Below are positions 24,864 to 36,332 of a stretch of 64,000 nt of DNA, in pieces. Each line of letters begins with the position of its first letter. Position 1 is the stretch's first letter. The translations under genes were made by a program, and so were the position numbers. The DNA lies in contig OY720344.1 of NCBI GenBank assembly GCA_963082975.1, positions 13,379,580-13,443,579 of the forward strand. The letters are read 5' to 3'. The notes below the pieces were generated by a model that did no database searches, was not told where the DNA came from, and saw only the letters and a list, made by a program, of their open reading frames with translations. Source of the DNA: Labia minor (Eukaryota > Arthropoda > Insecta > Dermaptera > Spongiphoridae).

Positions 24864-25503
24864 GGAGTAGTCTGTTCAAAAGAAAAGGTGAATTTTGAAT
24901 TTTCGTGGGCTGTGTACATTCGATTTTTTTTGTTATGTCGGTACACATATGTTTCTCATATGTTGATATTATCAGCCATTTTGTATTAGTAGTTTGTTTT
25001 TAACAACCGAAAAAGTTATTCACGTTTTATGTATTCTTAGATTTTTTTTTACTTGAAAAAAAAATAAGGAATACTGCAAGGAAGTCATGCAACGTTTGCG
25101 TGAAGCAATACGGCTCAAACGATTGGAATAGTGGAAAAACAAATCTTGGATTCTGCATGACGATAATGCACCAGCTCTCACATCATTGCTTATTTGTGAT
25201 TTTTTGGACAAAAGCAACAGCGTAATCATGCCCCAACCACCCTATTCTCCAGATTTGGCTCCCTGTGATTATTTCCTATTCCCCAATCTGAAGAAACCAA
25301 TTAAAGGAAAGCGTTTTGCCACAATTAAGGAGATAATGTCGGCATCGAAGAACGAAAAGCGCATTTGAGAAGTGTTTCGACGATTGGAGAAGCACTTTAT
25401 ATCTGAGGGGAATTACTTTGAAGGGGACAAAATGGTTATTGATGAATAAATAAATACTTTTCGAAATAATTCAAAATTCATCTTTTCTTTTGAACAAACC
25501 TCG
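24864..25503 (+). mobile_element. Mariner DD34D element, 640-bp deletion derivative
   Basis: TA-flanked (24862-24863, 25504-25505). Terminal inverted repeats share TGTTCAAAAGAAAAG and GAATTTTGAATT. The 5' leader is joined at an A-run (about 25051-25066) to the transposase C-terminal third, in frame NKEYCKEVMQRLREAI, then SWILHDDNAPALT, then PPYSPDLAPCDYFLFPN. The second and third catalytic aspartates (HDDN, PCDYF) are present; the N-terminal two thirds are missing. Belongs to the family often annotated as SETMAR-like mariner. The copy at 56545 is a relative with the same leader. Non-functional. Confidence 0.85.
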
Positions 25504-26098
25504 TATATACACAAACTTTACACAAATAATCAATAAAAATAAATTACAACATAGATTGTCTTTATCTAAGGACATCTGAAATATAATTGCACAAATGATT
25601 CATTTTAGAAAGATCCTGAATTTGCAAAAAGTCCTTAAAGTACCTTTCCCTTATATAAACTTGTATATATTTTCTTATAATTGTTTCATACATCTCAAAT
25701 TTATACCAAATGTGGAACATATCTGCAATTTCACCATCACATCTTTGAGGATAAAACATACCTATATTGATTGCCTTCTTTAAAAAAAAAATATAATATT
25801 TGGACGAAAAATGTTTTTGAAAAAAATATATAAGAATAATTGGATCAATATAATATCAAAGAGTAAACTCAATAAAAGAGGTAAAGAAAGGCAGATGAAA
25901 AAAAAATTCATTGAACACAAAAGTGAGTTGACACTTGTTGAAACAAAATCCCTTTTGCAATATGTTGAAACGGATTTTCTTTCAAGTTTCATTTATCCTG
26001 ATTCGACGCTAAGATAGAATTAAAAAGAAAAATCGTACATTATTACCAACTTAAATGAACCAAGAATTTTCTCTGTTAGATTGTTTATTAAAAATATA
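25504..26098. other. Two short unidentified open frames
   Basis: 25759-25562 (minus, 65 codons) and 25811-26017 (plus, 68 codons) read more like ordinary protein than their surroundings, e.g. FKDFLQIQDLSKMNHLCNY on the minus strand. I recognise neither. On the minus strand an AG|GTATGT junction lies near 25759. They could be exon relics, transposon relics or chance. Confidence 0.2.
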
Positions 26099-26678
26099 AG
26101 CTGGAGTGTCTCCACTCGACTATCTCGCAATTTGAATTGGATTAAATAACATATATTATATTTAAATTAAATTTAATTAATTATAAATTATAAATTAAAA
26201 TTAATAAATAATATTTATTAAACCAGCGCATGTTTGGCTCTTTGTTGATGGCACCACGTCACGTGTTGGCGCGTGAGATTTGCAGTGTTAAAAAATTAAT
26301 TCTGGTACTTTCAGCGATTCAATCAAGTTGAAATTCTATATATAGCAGTTTTATACAATTTTGATTCATATGAAAAACTATCAAACATATATCTTTATTT
26401 TTACGGTCACTTTAGAGGAAAAAAAATCAAAACGTTGTAGGTAATGACCCTCTTCCGGTTGAGCTACATTTCTCAAAAGTTGATATAAAACTACAAATTT
26501 TGAATAATGCTCATGTACCAAACTTCATGATTCTACCTCGAGTCTACATACACACACATCACAGACTTTTTTCTCAACCTTAGTTAAGATGATTCAGGAA
26601 CCTTCAAAACGTATATAAACATCAAAATCTCAACATCGAAAATTTTCGTGATCGCAATACTATCTCTGGCGAGATCGT
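26099..26678 (-). mobile_element. Repeat A copy A4 (E-box subfamily)
   Basis: Reverse orientation. Hairpin at 26104-26117 (GAGTG-TCTC-CACTC), subterminal GACTATCTCGC, then the CACGTCACGTGTTGGCGCG module, decayed core words, a short CA tract (26552-26561) and the 5' inverted repeat near 26660-26678. Non-coding. Confidence 0.8.
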
Positions 26679-27468
26679 AATAATTTCGAACATAAATAAT
26701 AACAAATAAGAATGAAAGAAATAATAGACATACTAATAGATTGAAATATATAATATTATATAGTAAATGATTTGAATACCCTTTACAAAGAAAAGTAAGT
26801 CTTTTGGGGAAAATTTTACTTGGAATTGTTTTAAAAAGTTAAAAAATTAGATTTAACATCATTTCATTTCTATGGGGGCCTATAAACAACAAATTATATT
26901 TATGTACTATAGTGATAAAAAAGAATATCTTTAATAAAAGTTTATAATAATTAAAGTTGAAAAATGTTATTTTTATTTTAAATTTTATCTTTTATTTCTA
27001 GAGCCCCAGAGAATCTTTTGAATTGACCCAATTTCATATATAAAGATTAATAGTATATATATTTATCAAAATAACTAAACATGCTAAATATGCATTATTT
27101 TATAAGGTAATATGTTAGTAATAAAACTGAATATGGTATGATGTTCAAGTTGCAAGATCTCATGATTGTCAATTTTACGATGATGAAGGTGTATAAATAT
27201 ATATGTTGGTATTATCCTGTTTATCGTTTGATTTCTTTCTGAAGATTCCTGAATTGTTTTTTTATTCTAATATATTTTAAAATTTAAATATATATAAATA
27301 TATATATGGAGGTTTATATTTATGTTATTATTATAGTACAAATGTTAATTAAAACTCAACATTTAATTGAAATTGTCAAAACTTTTAAAATCACTTTTAA
27401 ATGAAATGTTATTAAAATATTTTTTTTTTAAATAAATATGTAAGTCATTAATTTATATAGATTTACTC

Positions 27469-27506
<38 letters not shown>

Positions 27507-28066
27507 TTTTAATTATGTTTTTTTTATAATAATTATTATATTATTAAATATTAATAATAATTTAGATTAAACTTTTTGTATATATTTATATATGTATGTA
27601 TGTGAAAATATATTTTATATTTATATAATTTATATATACACACACAATAATTTATTTTAAATTTGATTTCTTTTGAAATAATTTTATTTAAAGATCAATA
27701 ATGAATTTAGTTCATTCTTTTGAATGCCATTTGACTCAATATATAATAGTAAAAAATATTACATAGAGAAATATATAATTTTAATTTATTTATTTTAACC
27801 AATTAAAATAGATAGCGAGACAAAACTATTATAGTTCAAATTACGATAAAATATTATGTTAGTAGCTCTTTAATTTCTGCTTGAGTCCTAATAGATCTAT
27901 TATAATTTAAATAGTTCGTAGGTTAAATTTAAAATAACTACCTTTTTTCTCCCCCTTTCATAAAATATTTGTCCTGACTTACTGACTGTATGATCATTAA
28001 TAGAAAATGCAGGTTCATGACTACGTTGTTCTATTAATTATCTATATTATGTTTTTATAGTATTAT

Positions 28067-28103
28067 TACTAATGAATAAACATGTTTTTTGTTTCAGGTA
28101 AAT
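28067..28103 (+). promoter_or_regulatory. Candidate recursive (ratchet) splice site
   Basis: A near-consensus branch point TACTAAT (28067-28073) is followed by a T-rich tract and TTTCAG (28092-28097), immediately joined to a donor GTAAAT (28098-28103). A 3' splice site abutting a 5' splice site with no exon between is the signature of recursive splicing in long introns, known from Drosophila. No exon accompanies it. If real, this region lies inside a long plus-strand intron. Chance occurrence in AT-rich DNA is possible. Confidence 0.35.
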
Positions 28104-28659
28104 TGGTTTTTATTACTTGTACACCAAAACAAGGTAATTTATCAACTATTCGATAATTTACTAGTCACTGCATGTTTGCAATGAATATTAATATGCTCTG
28201 GATACGAAGGATACCAACGGAAAAAAATTAATATAATTATTTGTAATATAATAGACCTAATTAAAGTCTTTAATATCAATAAATAGTTGAAAAGTTCAAT
28301 TAATGGAAATTAACAATGGATATACTAATGACAAAATAATTATAAATATAAAAGAAGATAGGAGAGGATAGGATTTGGATGGAAATTGTTCAGGGTTCAG
28401 GGTAAAGATGTAGGTATGTGTATTTTATTTGGAAGAACTTTTGAGTTCAGTAAATAGATTAATCAGTTCAACAATTATTAAAAAATATTGAATCAAAATT
28501 TATATATTTTGTACTAATACCAATTTGGAATATTAATAACATTATTTAAAGTATCTACATTATAAAAGATAAATTATAAAACTTTTTATTTTAAAATACA
28601 AATCACTTTTAAATATATTAATTTATTTATAATATTAATTATTAATTTATAAGGGAATT

Positions 28660-28800
28660 TTGTAAATAAAACCATATATTGATATTTTATTGTAAATTTA
28701 TTCAAAAAACACAAAAATACACAACGTTTCGATTACTACTTTTGCAATCGTTATCAAGCGACTGCACTGTCCAAGTGTCCAGTGCCGACCAATTTAAAAT
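28660..28800 (-). mobile_element. Possible Penelope-like element terminal remnant
   Basis: The minus strand has TTGATAACGATT, then AATCGAAACGTTGTG, then a T/A-rich run. This resembles the ...GATGA...CGAAACG... segment at the ends of Penelope-type retroelements, which often derives from a hammerhead ribozyme. Stem CGATT/AATCG is intact, and a second stem CACTG/CAGTG lies beside it. The hammerhead core is not a full match, and no coding part is present. Confidence 0.25.
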
Positions 28801-29490
28801 ATTTTATTAATAACATAGTTTTATATATATTATTTGATTAAACTGCAACCACTTATACTTGATCAGGTTCGTTCCTTATTTCCCTAGAAATTTAAAATTA
28901 AAATTAAAATGTATCTAATTTGTATATGTTTTTAGATAATTTATAGATTTATAGAGAGAGATGTGCTTTCTAGATCGTTAGATATCCATAGAAGGTATGA
29001 AAAAATGATGTATTCGTTCTTTTTCAATAGCTAAAAGATTAGATGATAAATCACTAGAAAAAGGAAAATATATTTTTTTATGAATTTCTTTTGTGTTTGT
29101 TTATGGAAAAAAATGAATATGAACGATAAAATGCCATATTAAATTAATTTTCAAATTTATTTTTTTTCTAATCTCTTTTTACTGCTCGGCTAAATTGAAT
29201 CTTTGAAAATAAGGATTATTTTACTGCGAATTATAAACTCTGACATGTGGGGAAGGGAGACAATGAACTGTCATTCTCCGATAAATTCTATTCTTTAAAA
29301 ATTTCTAATAATTTCATAACTACTTAATTCATTTTTTTTAAGTATTTATGAAATTTTTTTATTATATTTTTTAATATGAAAATTTCTTAATAGGATATAA
29401 AAATAGTTATTTTTAGAAATATAAATAAAGTCTAATTATTAATAATTTAATTCAATTTCTTCTTCTATTTAATTAAAGTGTTGCTTTTTA

Positions 29491-30743
29491 AGATCAGAAA
29501 GAGGTCTATATACACATACCAGGCCATTTCCTAATAGATGGCATGGTCCCTCAGCCAACCTTGCATGCTATTTTTTCTCATTGCTTTGACATTAGTCAAT
29601 AGAATACAAAGGACAAAGTCAGCAGTTTCAAACAATAACGCGTCCTATGACCTCGGTTAATATGTCTAATTTTTGGCCAAATACGGGGCATTTAAGGGAA
29701 GCACTACTATTTCTCTTAAAATGAAAGAAATCTGTCGCAGAAAGGAATATAATTTTTTGTGAAGGTCTATGTGGATAATGCTCTAAGTGAAACTCGGTGT
29801 GGTTTCGGTGACCGACAAGAAGCGCGAAAATCAACCAAAGCTTTTGAGAACAAGAATTATTGAATAAATACGACGCAGAAACAACTGTTGAAATGCTGTT
29901 GAATGTTAGCTTTCAAACTATTTCGAAACGCCTTCAGACTATGGGAAAGATCCAAAAGATAGGGAAGTGGATGCCGCATCAATTGAACGACCAACAGATG
30001 GAACGACGTCACAACACGTGCGAAATCTTTCTTGAACGGCACAATAGAAAATCATTTCTGCATCGAATCATCACTGGCGATGCTAAACCTCAAGATCGTT
30101 TCGAGAAGAAGACAATGCTATGTGTTTGGTGGGACCAGAAAGAGATGGTTGAGATGTGGTAAGACGGTCAATACCAACAACAAATAATCAAATTGGATCA
30201 TGTCAATTGCGTAAAAAAAGACCGGAATACGCGGATGAGGGTGTAATTTTTCAGTATGACAACGCATCTGGAATGCGTTGGATGCACTTGGCTGAAAGTT
30301 GCTACCCCACCCGCCCTACTTTCCAAATCTTTCTCCTTCGGACTACCATGTGTTTGTGTCGATGGGACACGCGCTTTCTGAGCAGCATTTCAATTCATAT
30401 GAAGATGTGAAAAAATGGCTCTTTGGGTGGTTATTATCCGAAGGGGATGAATTCTTTGGGGGGAATCTACAATCTTCATTTTCATAAACCACCAATCACC
30501 TGAACACTATCTCTCTCAATTCTGTACAATCTGGGAATGAAGAGACCATTTGGATGTTGGAATCTTTGGTCTGTTCCCTGTTGTCTCAAATTTCTTCATT
30601 TCATGGTAGACTTATACCAGATGTCATTTTACATACTTAAATCGGAATGTCTTTGTTTTCATGTGTTAATATATGTTATTTATTTCAAATAATAATAGTT
30701 TATTTTGTGCATTATTAAAACCGGGGTTATTTTTGAGACACCC
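29491..30743 (+). mobile_element. Mariner (mauritiana/mori-like) element, decayed, nearly full length
   Basis: Transposase readable from an ATG at 29662 (MSNFWPNTGHLREALL) to about 30487. Recognisable in order: FQTISKRLQTMGKIQK (helix-turn-helix region), ERRHNTCEIFLERHNRKSF, LHRIITGDAK (first catalytic D retained, usual E replaced by A), TMLCVWWDQK, KKRPEYADEGVIFQYDNA (second D), then in another frame PPYFPNLSPSDYHVF (third D) and SEQHFNSYEDVKKWL. Several frameshifts and stops, and a gap after WWDQK, make it non-functional. The right inverted repeat (read inward GGGTGTCTCAAAAATAACC) ends at 30743 before TA; the left repeat is not visible. The subfamily guess rests on motif recall. Confidence 0.85.
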
Positions 30744-31000
30744 TATAATATTTATTTTTCTTCAATTAAACCGAATTTCTTTTATTTTTTTCTAATTATA
30801 CAACTCATTTAACGTTTCTATTATATTTTAACAATTATATTCGGGATAAATATTATCCAATCATTTTTTGGATTTGTGAATAAATTACTACATTTCTATC
30901 TTATATATATTAGAGAAAATGATTATCAAAAAACTTTAAATTATTTTTGTGTTCAAAATTTAACTAAATTCTTGTGGATTGGACAAGACGATTGATACAG
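30744..31000. other. AT-rich spacer
   Basis: Nothing recognised. Confidence 0.5.
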
Positions 31001-31049
31001 TCTGAAAATGACAAATGTGAAAATTGTTAAGTTCCTAGTTAACACTAGG

Positions 31050-31260
31050 AAACTTTTCTACCATTCCTCGGTGTGTGTGTGTTTGGAGCCGAGGGTATAT
31101 GTGGGAGTATCTCCCATGGGCGTCCTCGCCTTCCGTCTCCCATTTCCGCCCCCGGAGAGACGTCCTCTGCAGTGCGCCTTACTGGAGGCTCTGACGTCAC
31201 GACCCAAGATGGATTGGCACAACCAGAACATCCAAATAAGTTCAAAAAGAACTCACACAC
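31050..31260 (+). promoter_or_regulatory. CpG-rich promoter-like island with CRE
   Basis: About a dozen CpG dinucleotides in roughly 200 bp, in a window where CpG is rare. Contains a perfect CREB/ATF palindrome TGACGTCA (31192-31199) and, 6 bp downstream, CAAGATGG (31205-31212), a YY1-like motif common near transcription starts. An open frame of about 125 codons (31008-31385) runs across it and a second ATG lies within CAAGATGG; neither predicted peptide resembles a known protein. The best reading is a promoter/5' UTR of an unidentified plus-strand transcript. Confidence 0.4.
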
Positions 31261-31399
31261 TCACCCTCAATTCTTCTTCTTCTTCCTTCAAAAAAAAAAA
31301 CTCTAGCTTCTCATTTTGTTTTAAGTACATTTCTCGGTTGGAGAAAAATCGATTCAGTTGCGCTAATTGGAGGATTAAGGTTTGAATGAGAAACACTCG

Positions 31400-31806
31400 G
31401 CTGCGAGAATACAGGAAATAAAGATCTCGAGGGGACTTAAATGAAAATTCAACTCAAGTGAGAAGGTCTACTTTATTAAGAAAGAAAAAAAAATCATAAT
31501 AAATCTATTCAACTTTCTTAAATTCGAAGATAGCATTAAAAAAAAAATGAATATTAATATTTTGAAATGCATGATTTACTTTTTTAATCAATTCTCGTTT
31601 CCCCCTTCCATTTTCACCCTTAATTGATCAAAGATGATTTTAAAGTTCATTCATTAGAAAAGAAAAGAAAATGAAAAATGAAAAATAATTTTGTTGAAAA
31701 ATATAATTCCCATTAAAAATGTTAAAGGAAATATTGTTAGTTTAATTAATATCAGGAGGATGAGGATTTCTTTCATCCATAAATAATGTCAAAGAGACAT
31801 TTGACC

Positions 31807-31839
<33 letters not shown>

Positions 31840-32523
31840 TACTAATTTTTCTTTGATTAATACATATAAATGAAAACAAATGTATAAAATATATATAAAT
31901 GAAAACAAAAAAAAAATAAATTAGAACAAAAATTTATATGGAATTGAAAGTTATATGATCATCCAAACAAAAAAAAAAACAAAAAAACAAAACATTCTAG
32001 TGAAATGCTTATTTTATCTGTTTATTCATTTAAACATATTTTTTAGAAATTATTCTAGTTTTGGTTAGAAAAACTAAATAATTTACTGAGATTTAGATTT
32101 TAAAAACCAACTTAAATTTCTAGTTTACCATTTACTATAAGCTTAATTATATTAATCAAATAAAAACCAAAATGAGATTTGACAAATGTGCACTCATCTA
32201 AATATGCAACATTTATAAGAAGTATATTAAATATTAATTATAATATATTAAATAACAATTAAGTAATATAAAAAAGTATATTCATTATATAATACAATTT
32301 AGTTATTTTGTAGAAATTTTAAAAATGTATTTACTCGTATATATGAAATATTCATATATTTTTGTTAGTTATATTCCTACAATAGAATACTACTTACTAT
32401 TTTATATAAATTAAATTATTTTTAAAACATTAAAAAGATAATTATCAACTTAAAAACTTTATTATATAAATAATAAATAATAAATAATAAATAATATATA
32501 ATATTAAAAAAAAATATATATAA
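31400..32523. other. AT-rich stretch with homopolymers
   Basis: Includes a T run of about 29 bases (31810-31838). No gene or mobile-element end recognised. Confidence 0.5.
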
Positions 32524-32524
32524 A

Positions 32525-32850
32525 AAAACGCTATTGCTCAGAATTTAAAGATTTTTGCATATCTTCTCGTTTCATGACCTCTAGAATCCAAAAGTGATTT
32601 TATAATTTTTCATGCCTGTCTGTCTGTCGTTCTGTCTGTCCGGAAAATAAGTATGTTATAGACTCAAAATTGGCTGAACCGATTTCTATGAAATTACATC
32701 AATATTATTATATACCTCTATAGTAACATAGGCTATAAATTTTATTAATATCTAATCAATAACCGCGGAAATTAATTTTTTAAATATTTATATAATACTC
32801 CGTGTTGTTTATTCAAGAGCATCAGGTTATATAATATAATATATATATAA
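32525..32850 (+). mobile_element. Probable 5' part of repeat E (GTCT microsatellite and core)
   Basis: Contains a GTCT/GTCC tract (32616-32642), then GGCTGAACCGATTTCTATGAAATT at 32673-32696 (split here as GGCTGAACCGATTT and CTATGAAATT). This matches the corresponding segment of repeat B at all but two positions. The E-type GC hairpin lies downstream at 33340-33354, and LINE tail D2 sits between, so I infer a single element interrupted by D2. The link to E is not proven, since E1 lacks a clear counterpart. Confidence 0.4.
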
Positions 32851-32921
32851 TTAGAACCTATCTCTCTTTCTCTCTATCTTAAATTTTAAAAAATAGTTAA
32901 GGTTATTAAGTTTATAAAATA

Positions 32922-33165
32922 GAGGATGCTGGAATGAGAAGGGGTTATGGCTAGAATGGTAGATTAAAGATCGGCGAAAAATTTATTTGGGAAACGACCG
33001 GTAGGATTGAGAAGACCAAGGACGCGGTGGGTGGACAATGTAGGAAGGGATGTGGGACAGGGTAGGAGTTGGATGGTTATAGCTCAGGATTGGAATACTT
33101 GGAGAAATGAAGTTGCTTTCGAGATCTGTAGAGCCACAGAGATAGATAGATAGATATAACAAATA
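32922..33165 (+). mobile_element. Non-LTR retrotransposon 3' end (family D2)
   Basis: Decayed ORF2 C-terminus with RPRTRWVDNVGRDVG, then MVIAQDWNTWRNEVA, ending in GAGCCACAGAGATAGATAGATAGATA. The (GATA)n tail is the family's 3' signature. 5' truncated; no target-site duplication identified. Confidence 0.75.
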
Positions 33166-33395
33166 CTATAGTAATTTATAATTAATTTACTGATTAAATT
33201 AAAATATATTTTAATAAAGAACACAAAAAAAAATAATGTTTTGTGTAATTAATTTACTGATTCAAACAAAATGGATGAAAACCTTTTACATACAGACTTT
33301 CAACTAAATACTATACTATACTATTTCTTCGGGGGTACAGGGGGCGGAGCCCCCATGAAGGTGTGAAGATCGCCGAAATAAACTATAATTTGGAT
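33166..33395 (+). mobile_element. Repeat E copy E2, 3' part with hairpin
   Basis: Matches E1 over most of its length. The terminal stem-loop GGGGGC-GGA-GCCCCC (33340-33354) differs from E1's in loop and length but keeps perfect pairing, so the structure is conserved. Preceded immediately by the LINE tail D2. Confidence 0.6.
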
Positions 33396-34846
33396 TTATG
33401 AAAACTCGTTTTGAAATTACACATTTAAAATTGATTTTAAAAATTTTCACTTTAAAAGGTGAATGTTATAACTATATAACTCATGACTAGGGTGATCTTA
33501 AGTATTGATTCGATTGAGACTGTACCGACTTTTTAATAAAAACAATAATAGTAACTAAAGTTGTGTTATGTGTGAGAAGTTTTATATGCAAAGGTGTTAA
33601 AAGAATGGAATTTTATTTCCTAAATATTGATAGTACGAAATACACCCCTCATGATCTAATTAAATTTTTGTATCGGTTCTATCACTAAAGAATAATACTT
33701 TGTTTGTAGAATTATTGTATTATGTTTATATAATAATTCTTTTAGCACTTTTTTTTCATAAATACATAATATTTGAAGAGTTGAGAATTAGAAGAGGTTT
33801 ATGCACCATTTTTTGTATTTTTTTTTCTTTTAATTCTCAAATTATTTTGATTTTATAATTTTTTTGATATTACAATGTCCCGTTTGTGTCTGTATGTAGT
33901 ATCATGTTAAAAAGATGGGGCAATCATTAATTATTGCATTATGATGCAAGAAATTTGTTCTTATTACGGTCGACGTGTCTCTTTTTTGTTTTAATTATTA
34001 ATAAAAAAAATAAAGACAAAAAATATTATTAATTGATTTGAAAGGACGGATTGGACGAAATATATATAATTAAATAGCAAATTTTATAAAGAAATAAGAC
34101 CTTTTATAAATCGTTAATAGGATAGCATATTTATATTTAAAACTATAGAGAGAATTTTTAACTTATAAACTATAATTATTATCAAATGTATTATATAATA
34201 TAATATAATATTATATAATTAATCAATAAATTTACTTATGCTATTTTATTAATATAAATATTTTACAGTTTCTTATATCTAATGAAAGCGTGTGCTTGAT
34301 GAAATGAATGATATAATGAAGTGTAAGAGTAAATGATGAGTAAAAAAATGTTACTGTTGAACTTGAGTGGATGGTGTGAAGAACAGAAGATAAGCACATT
34401 CAAAAGATGATAAAGATAATGTCTTCTTAAAAACGATTGAAATAGAAGCCTAGAACAATTATATGAAGAAGAATGTGTCTTTTGAAAGAGCACAGTGGTG
34501 TTGCAATTGTACCATGAAACAAGTAAAATCTTTAATCAATTTGAAATATAAAAAGTTCAATACTGAATATTATAGGAAATAAATATGGAGAAGGAGATAG
34601 AAAGGAGATGGATGGATGAATAAAGGAAATAGAAGGGAACAAAATATTAAAATTTAAATACTAAATAGGCAAAGGAACATGTCTTATTTGCAAGGGTTTC
34701 GGAACTCACACCTATAGTTATTAAATGATAAATATATTAACATTTTTAAACGCATTGACTGCGTCAACAATAATCTTTTTTTAATATATATATATAAATT
34801 TTAATAGGAATTGCATGATCTTTATGCATCTCCAGATATAGTTAGG
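33396..34846. other. AT-rich non-coding stretch
   Basis: No supported feature. A 76-codon minus-strand frame at 34493-34263 is AT-biased and unassigned. Confidence 0.45.
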
Positions 34847-35122
34847 GTTATAAAAGCGAGAAGCTTGATGGGCAGGGCACGTGGCTAAAATGGGAGAGGA
34901 AAGAATGTCGAAAAATATATATTGAAGGGGAGACCGAGTGAGAAGGTCCGCTGGAAGACCAATGGACGCGGTGAGTGGATAATGTAGGAAGGAACGTGAG
35001 AGAGATGGGAGAGGGTAGGGGTTGGTGGCTATGGGGGGCTCAGGATAAGGACAGTTGGAGCAATGTGGTTGCTGCGTCGAAAAACTTTCGAGTTCCTTAG
35101 AGCCACAGAGATAGATAGATAC
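34847..35122 (+). mobile_element. Non-LTR retrotransposon 3' end (family D3)
   Basis: The longest D copy. It carries the words GHVAKM-like, RGRPSEKVRW-like and VDNVGRNVREMGEG, then the region equivalent to AAAKNFRVP, a stop and GAGCCACAGAGATAGATAGATA. The reverse-strand open frame of 129 codons (35170-34781) is the antisense of this LINE and not a gene. Frameshifted, 5' truncated. Confidence 0.75.
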
Positions 35123-35182
35123 AAACTTGAATTCAAAATAAAATAATAATTTAATTAGGAAATTTTTCAATAGTATAATATA

Positions 35183-35566
35183 GGGTAAAGTATATAGTCA
35201 TGGGCCCCGAGACAGTCATTGGCCCCCTATGACTAAAGCACAAATAATAAGAGATTTTTATTTTAAAAATTGCGCTATTAACTATGGTTATGTAATCGTT
35301 TGTTGTATAGTTGTATAATCACTATAGAATACCTAGGTCAATAACAATAACAGGGGGCCAATAACTGTATTTTTTAGGATTTTTTTTTTAAAAGTGCTTA
35401 TTGAAAATGTCATAAGAAAATGATTTTTTTTTATTCATCAAAATACCCGAAGTATCTTTGTTGTGCAAACCTAATTTGACACAAATTGTTCCGCAATTTG
35501 CCCAGATATGCTTTAAAGACTGCTAGGAATTGCTTAAGGGGGCCAACGACTGTGTATTCTTTACCC
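35183..35566. mobile_element. TA-flanked MITE with AGGGTAAAG ends
   Basis: 384 bp between TA dinucleotides (35181-35182, 35567-35568). Terminal inverted repeats share GGGTAAAG, then GTC, then GGCCCC, over about 30 bp. The subterminal phrase GTCATTGGCCCCC recurs inside (near 35214 and, reversed, near 35352), so the ends look partly duplicated. No transposase. Fits a Tc1/mariner-superfamily non-autonomous element. Confidence 0.65.
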
Positions 35567-35732
35567 TATCTCATGTTTAAGTTTCTGTAACTAAATATAT
35601 CGTACTCATACCCTTACAATCACACGACATATTTTGCTTATATATTTATCTAATTGATTTCAATAATATATTAAAATAAATTATAAGGGTTTTTAGGTTA
35701 TGATTGATAATTACGAATTATTTTACATTTTT

Positions 35733-36332
35733 ACTATCTCGTCAGAGATAGTATTGCGATCACTAAAATTTTTGATGTTGAGAGTTTGATGTTTTTATAC
35801 GTTTTGAAGGTTCCTAAATCATTTTCACTAAGGTTGAGAAAAATGTCTGTGTGTGTGTGTATGTAGACAAGATTACGAAAAAATGGTTTGAGATAGAATC
35901 ATGAAATTTGGTACATGGGCATTATTCAAAATTCGTAGTTTTCTATCAACTTTTGAAAAATGTAGCTCAACCGGAAGTGGGTCATTACTTACCACGTTTT
36001 GATTTTTTTTCCTCTAAAGTGACCGTAAAAATAAAGATATATGTTTGATAGTTTTTTACATGTTTAAAAATTGTATAAAACTGCTATATATAGAGTTTCA
36101 GCTTGATTGAATTGCTGAAAGTACCAGAATTAATTTTTTAACACTGCAAATTCCACGCGCCAACACGTGACGTGGTGCCATCAACAAAGAGCCAAACATG
36201 CGCTGCTTTAATAAATATTATTAATTAATTTTAATTTATAATTTATATAATTAATTAAATTTAATTTAAATATAATATATGTGATTTAATTCAATTCAAA
36301 TTGCGAGATAGTCGAGTGGAGACACTCCAGCT
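35733..36332 (+). mobile_element. Repeat A copy A5 (E-box subfamily, best preserved)
   Basis: ACTATCTCG start, (TG)n at 35847-35861, core GATGAAATTTGGTA-31-ATCAACTTTTG, then ACCGGAAGTGG. It also has CGCGCCAACACGTGACGTGG, the subterminal CGAGATAGT and hairpin GAGTGGAGACACTC (36314-36327), and ends CAGCTTATT. Non-coding. Confidence 0.85.

Larger units (their letters stand above)
26679..29490. other. AT-rich stretch with (TA)n and few signals
   Basis: Contains a 30-bp (TA)n tract (27473-27502). A decayed LINE-tail-like GA-rich segment near 28345-28450 resembles family D, but too weakly to call. The splice-like site at 28098 and the possible Penelope-type remnant at 28660-28800 are listed separately. 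Otherwise low complexity. Confidence 0.4.

Noticed and set aside
34781-35170. 129-codon minus-strand open frame
   Set aside because: Antisense of the LINE tail D3; the sense strand carries the recognisable reverse-transcriptase C-terminus.
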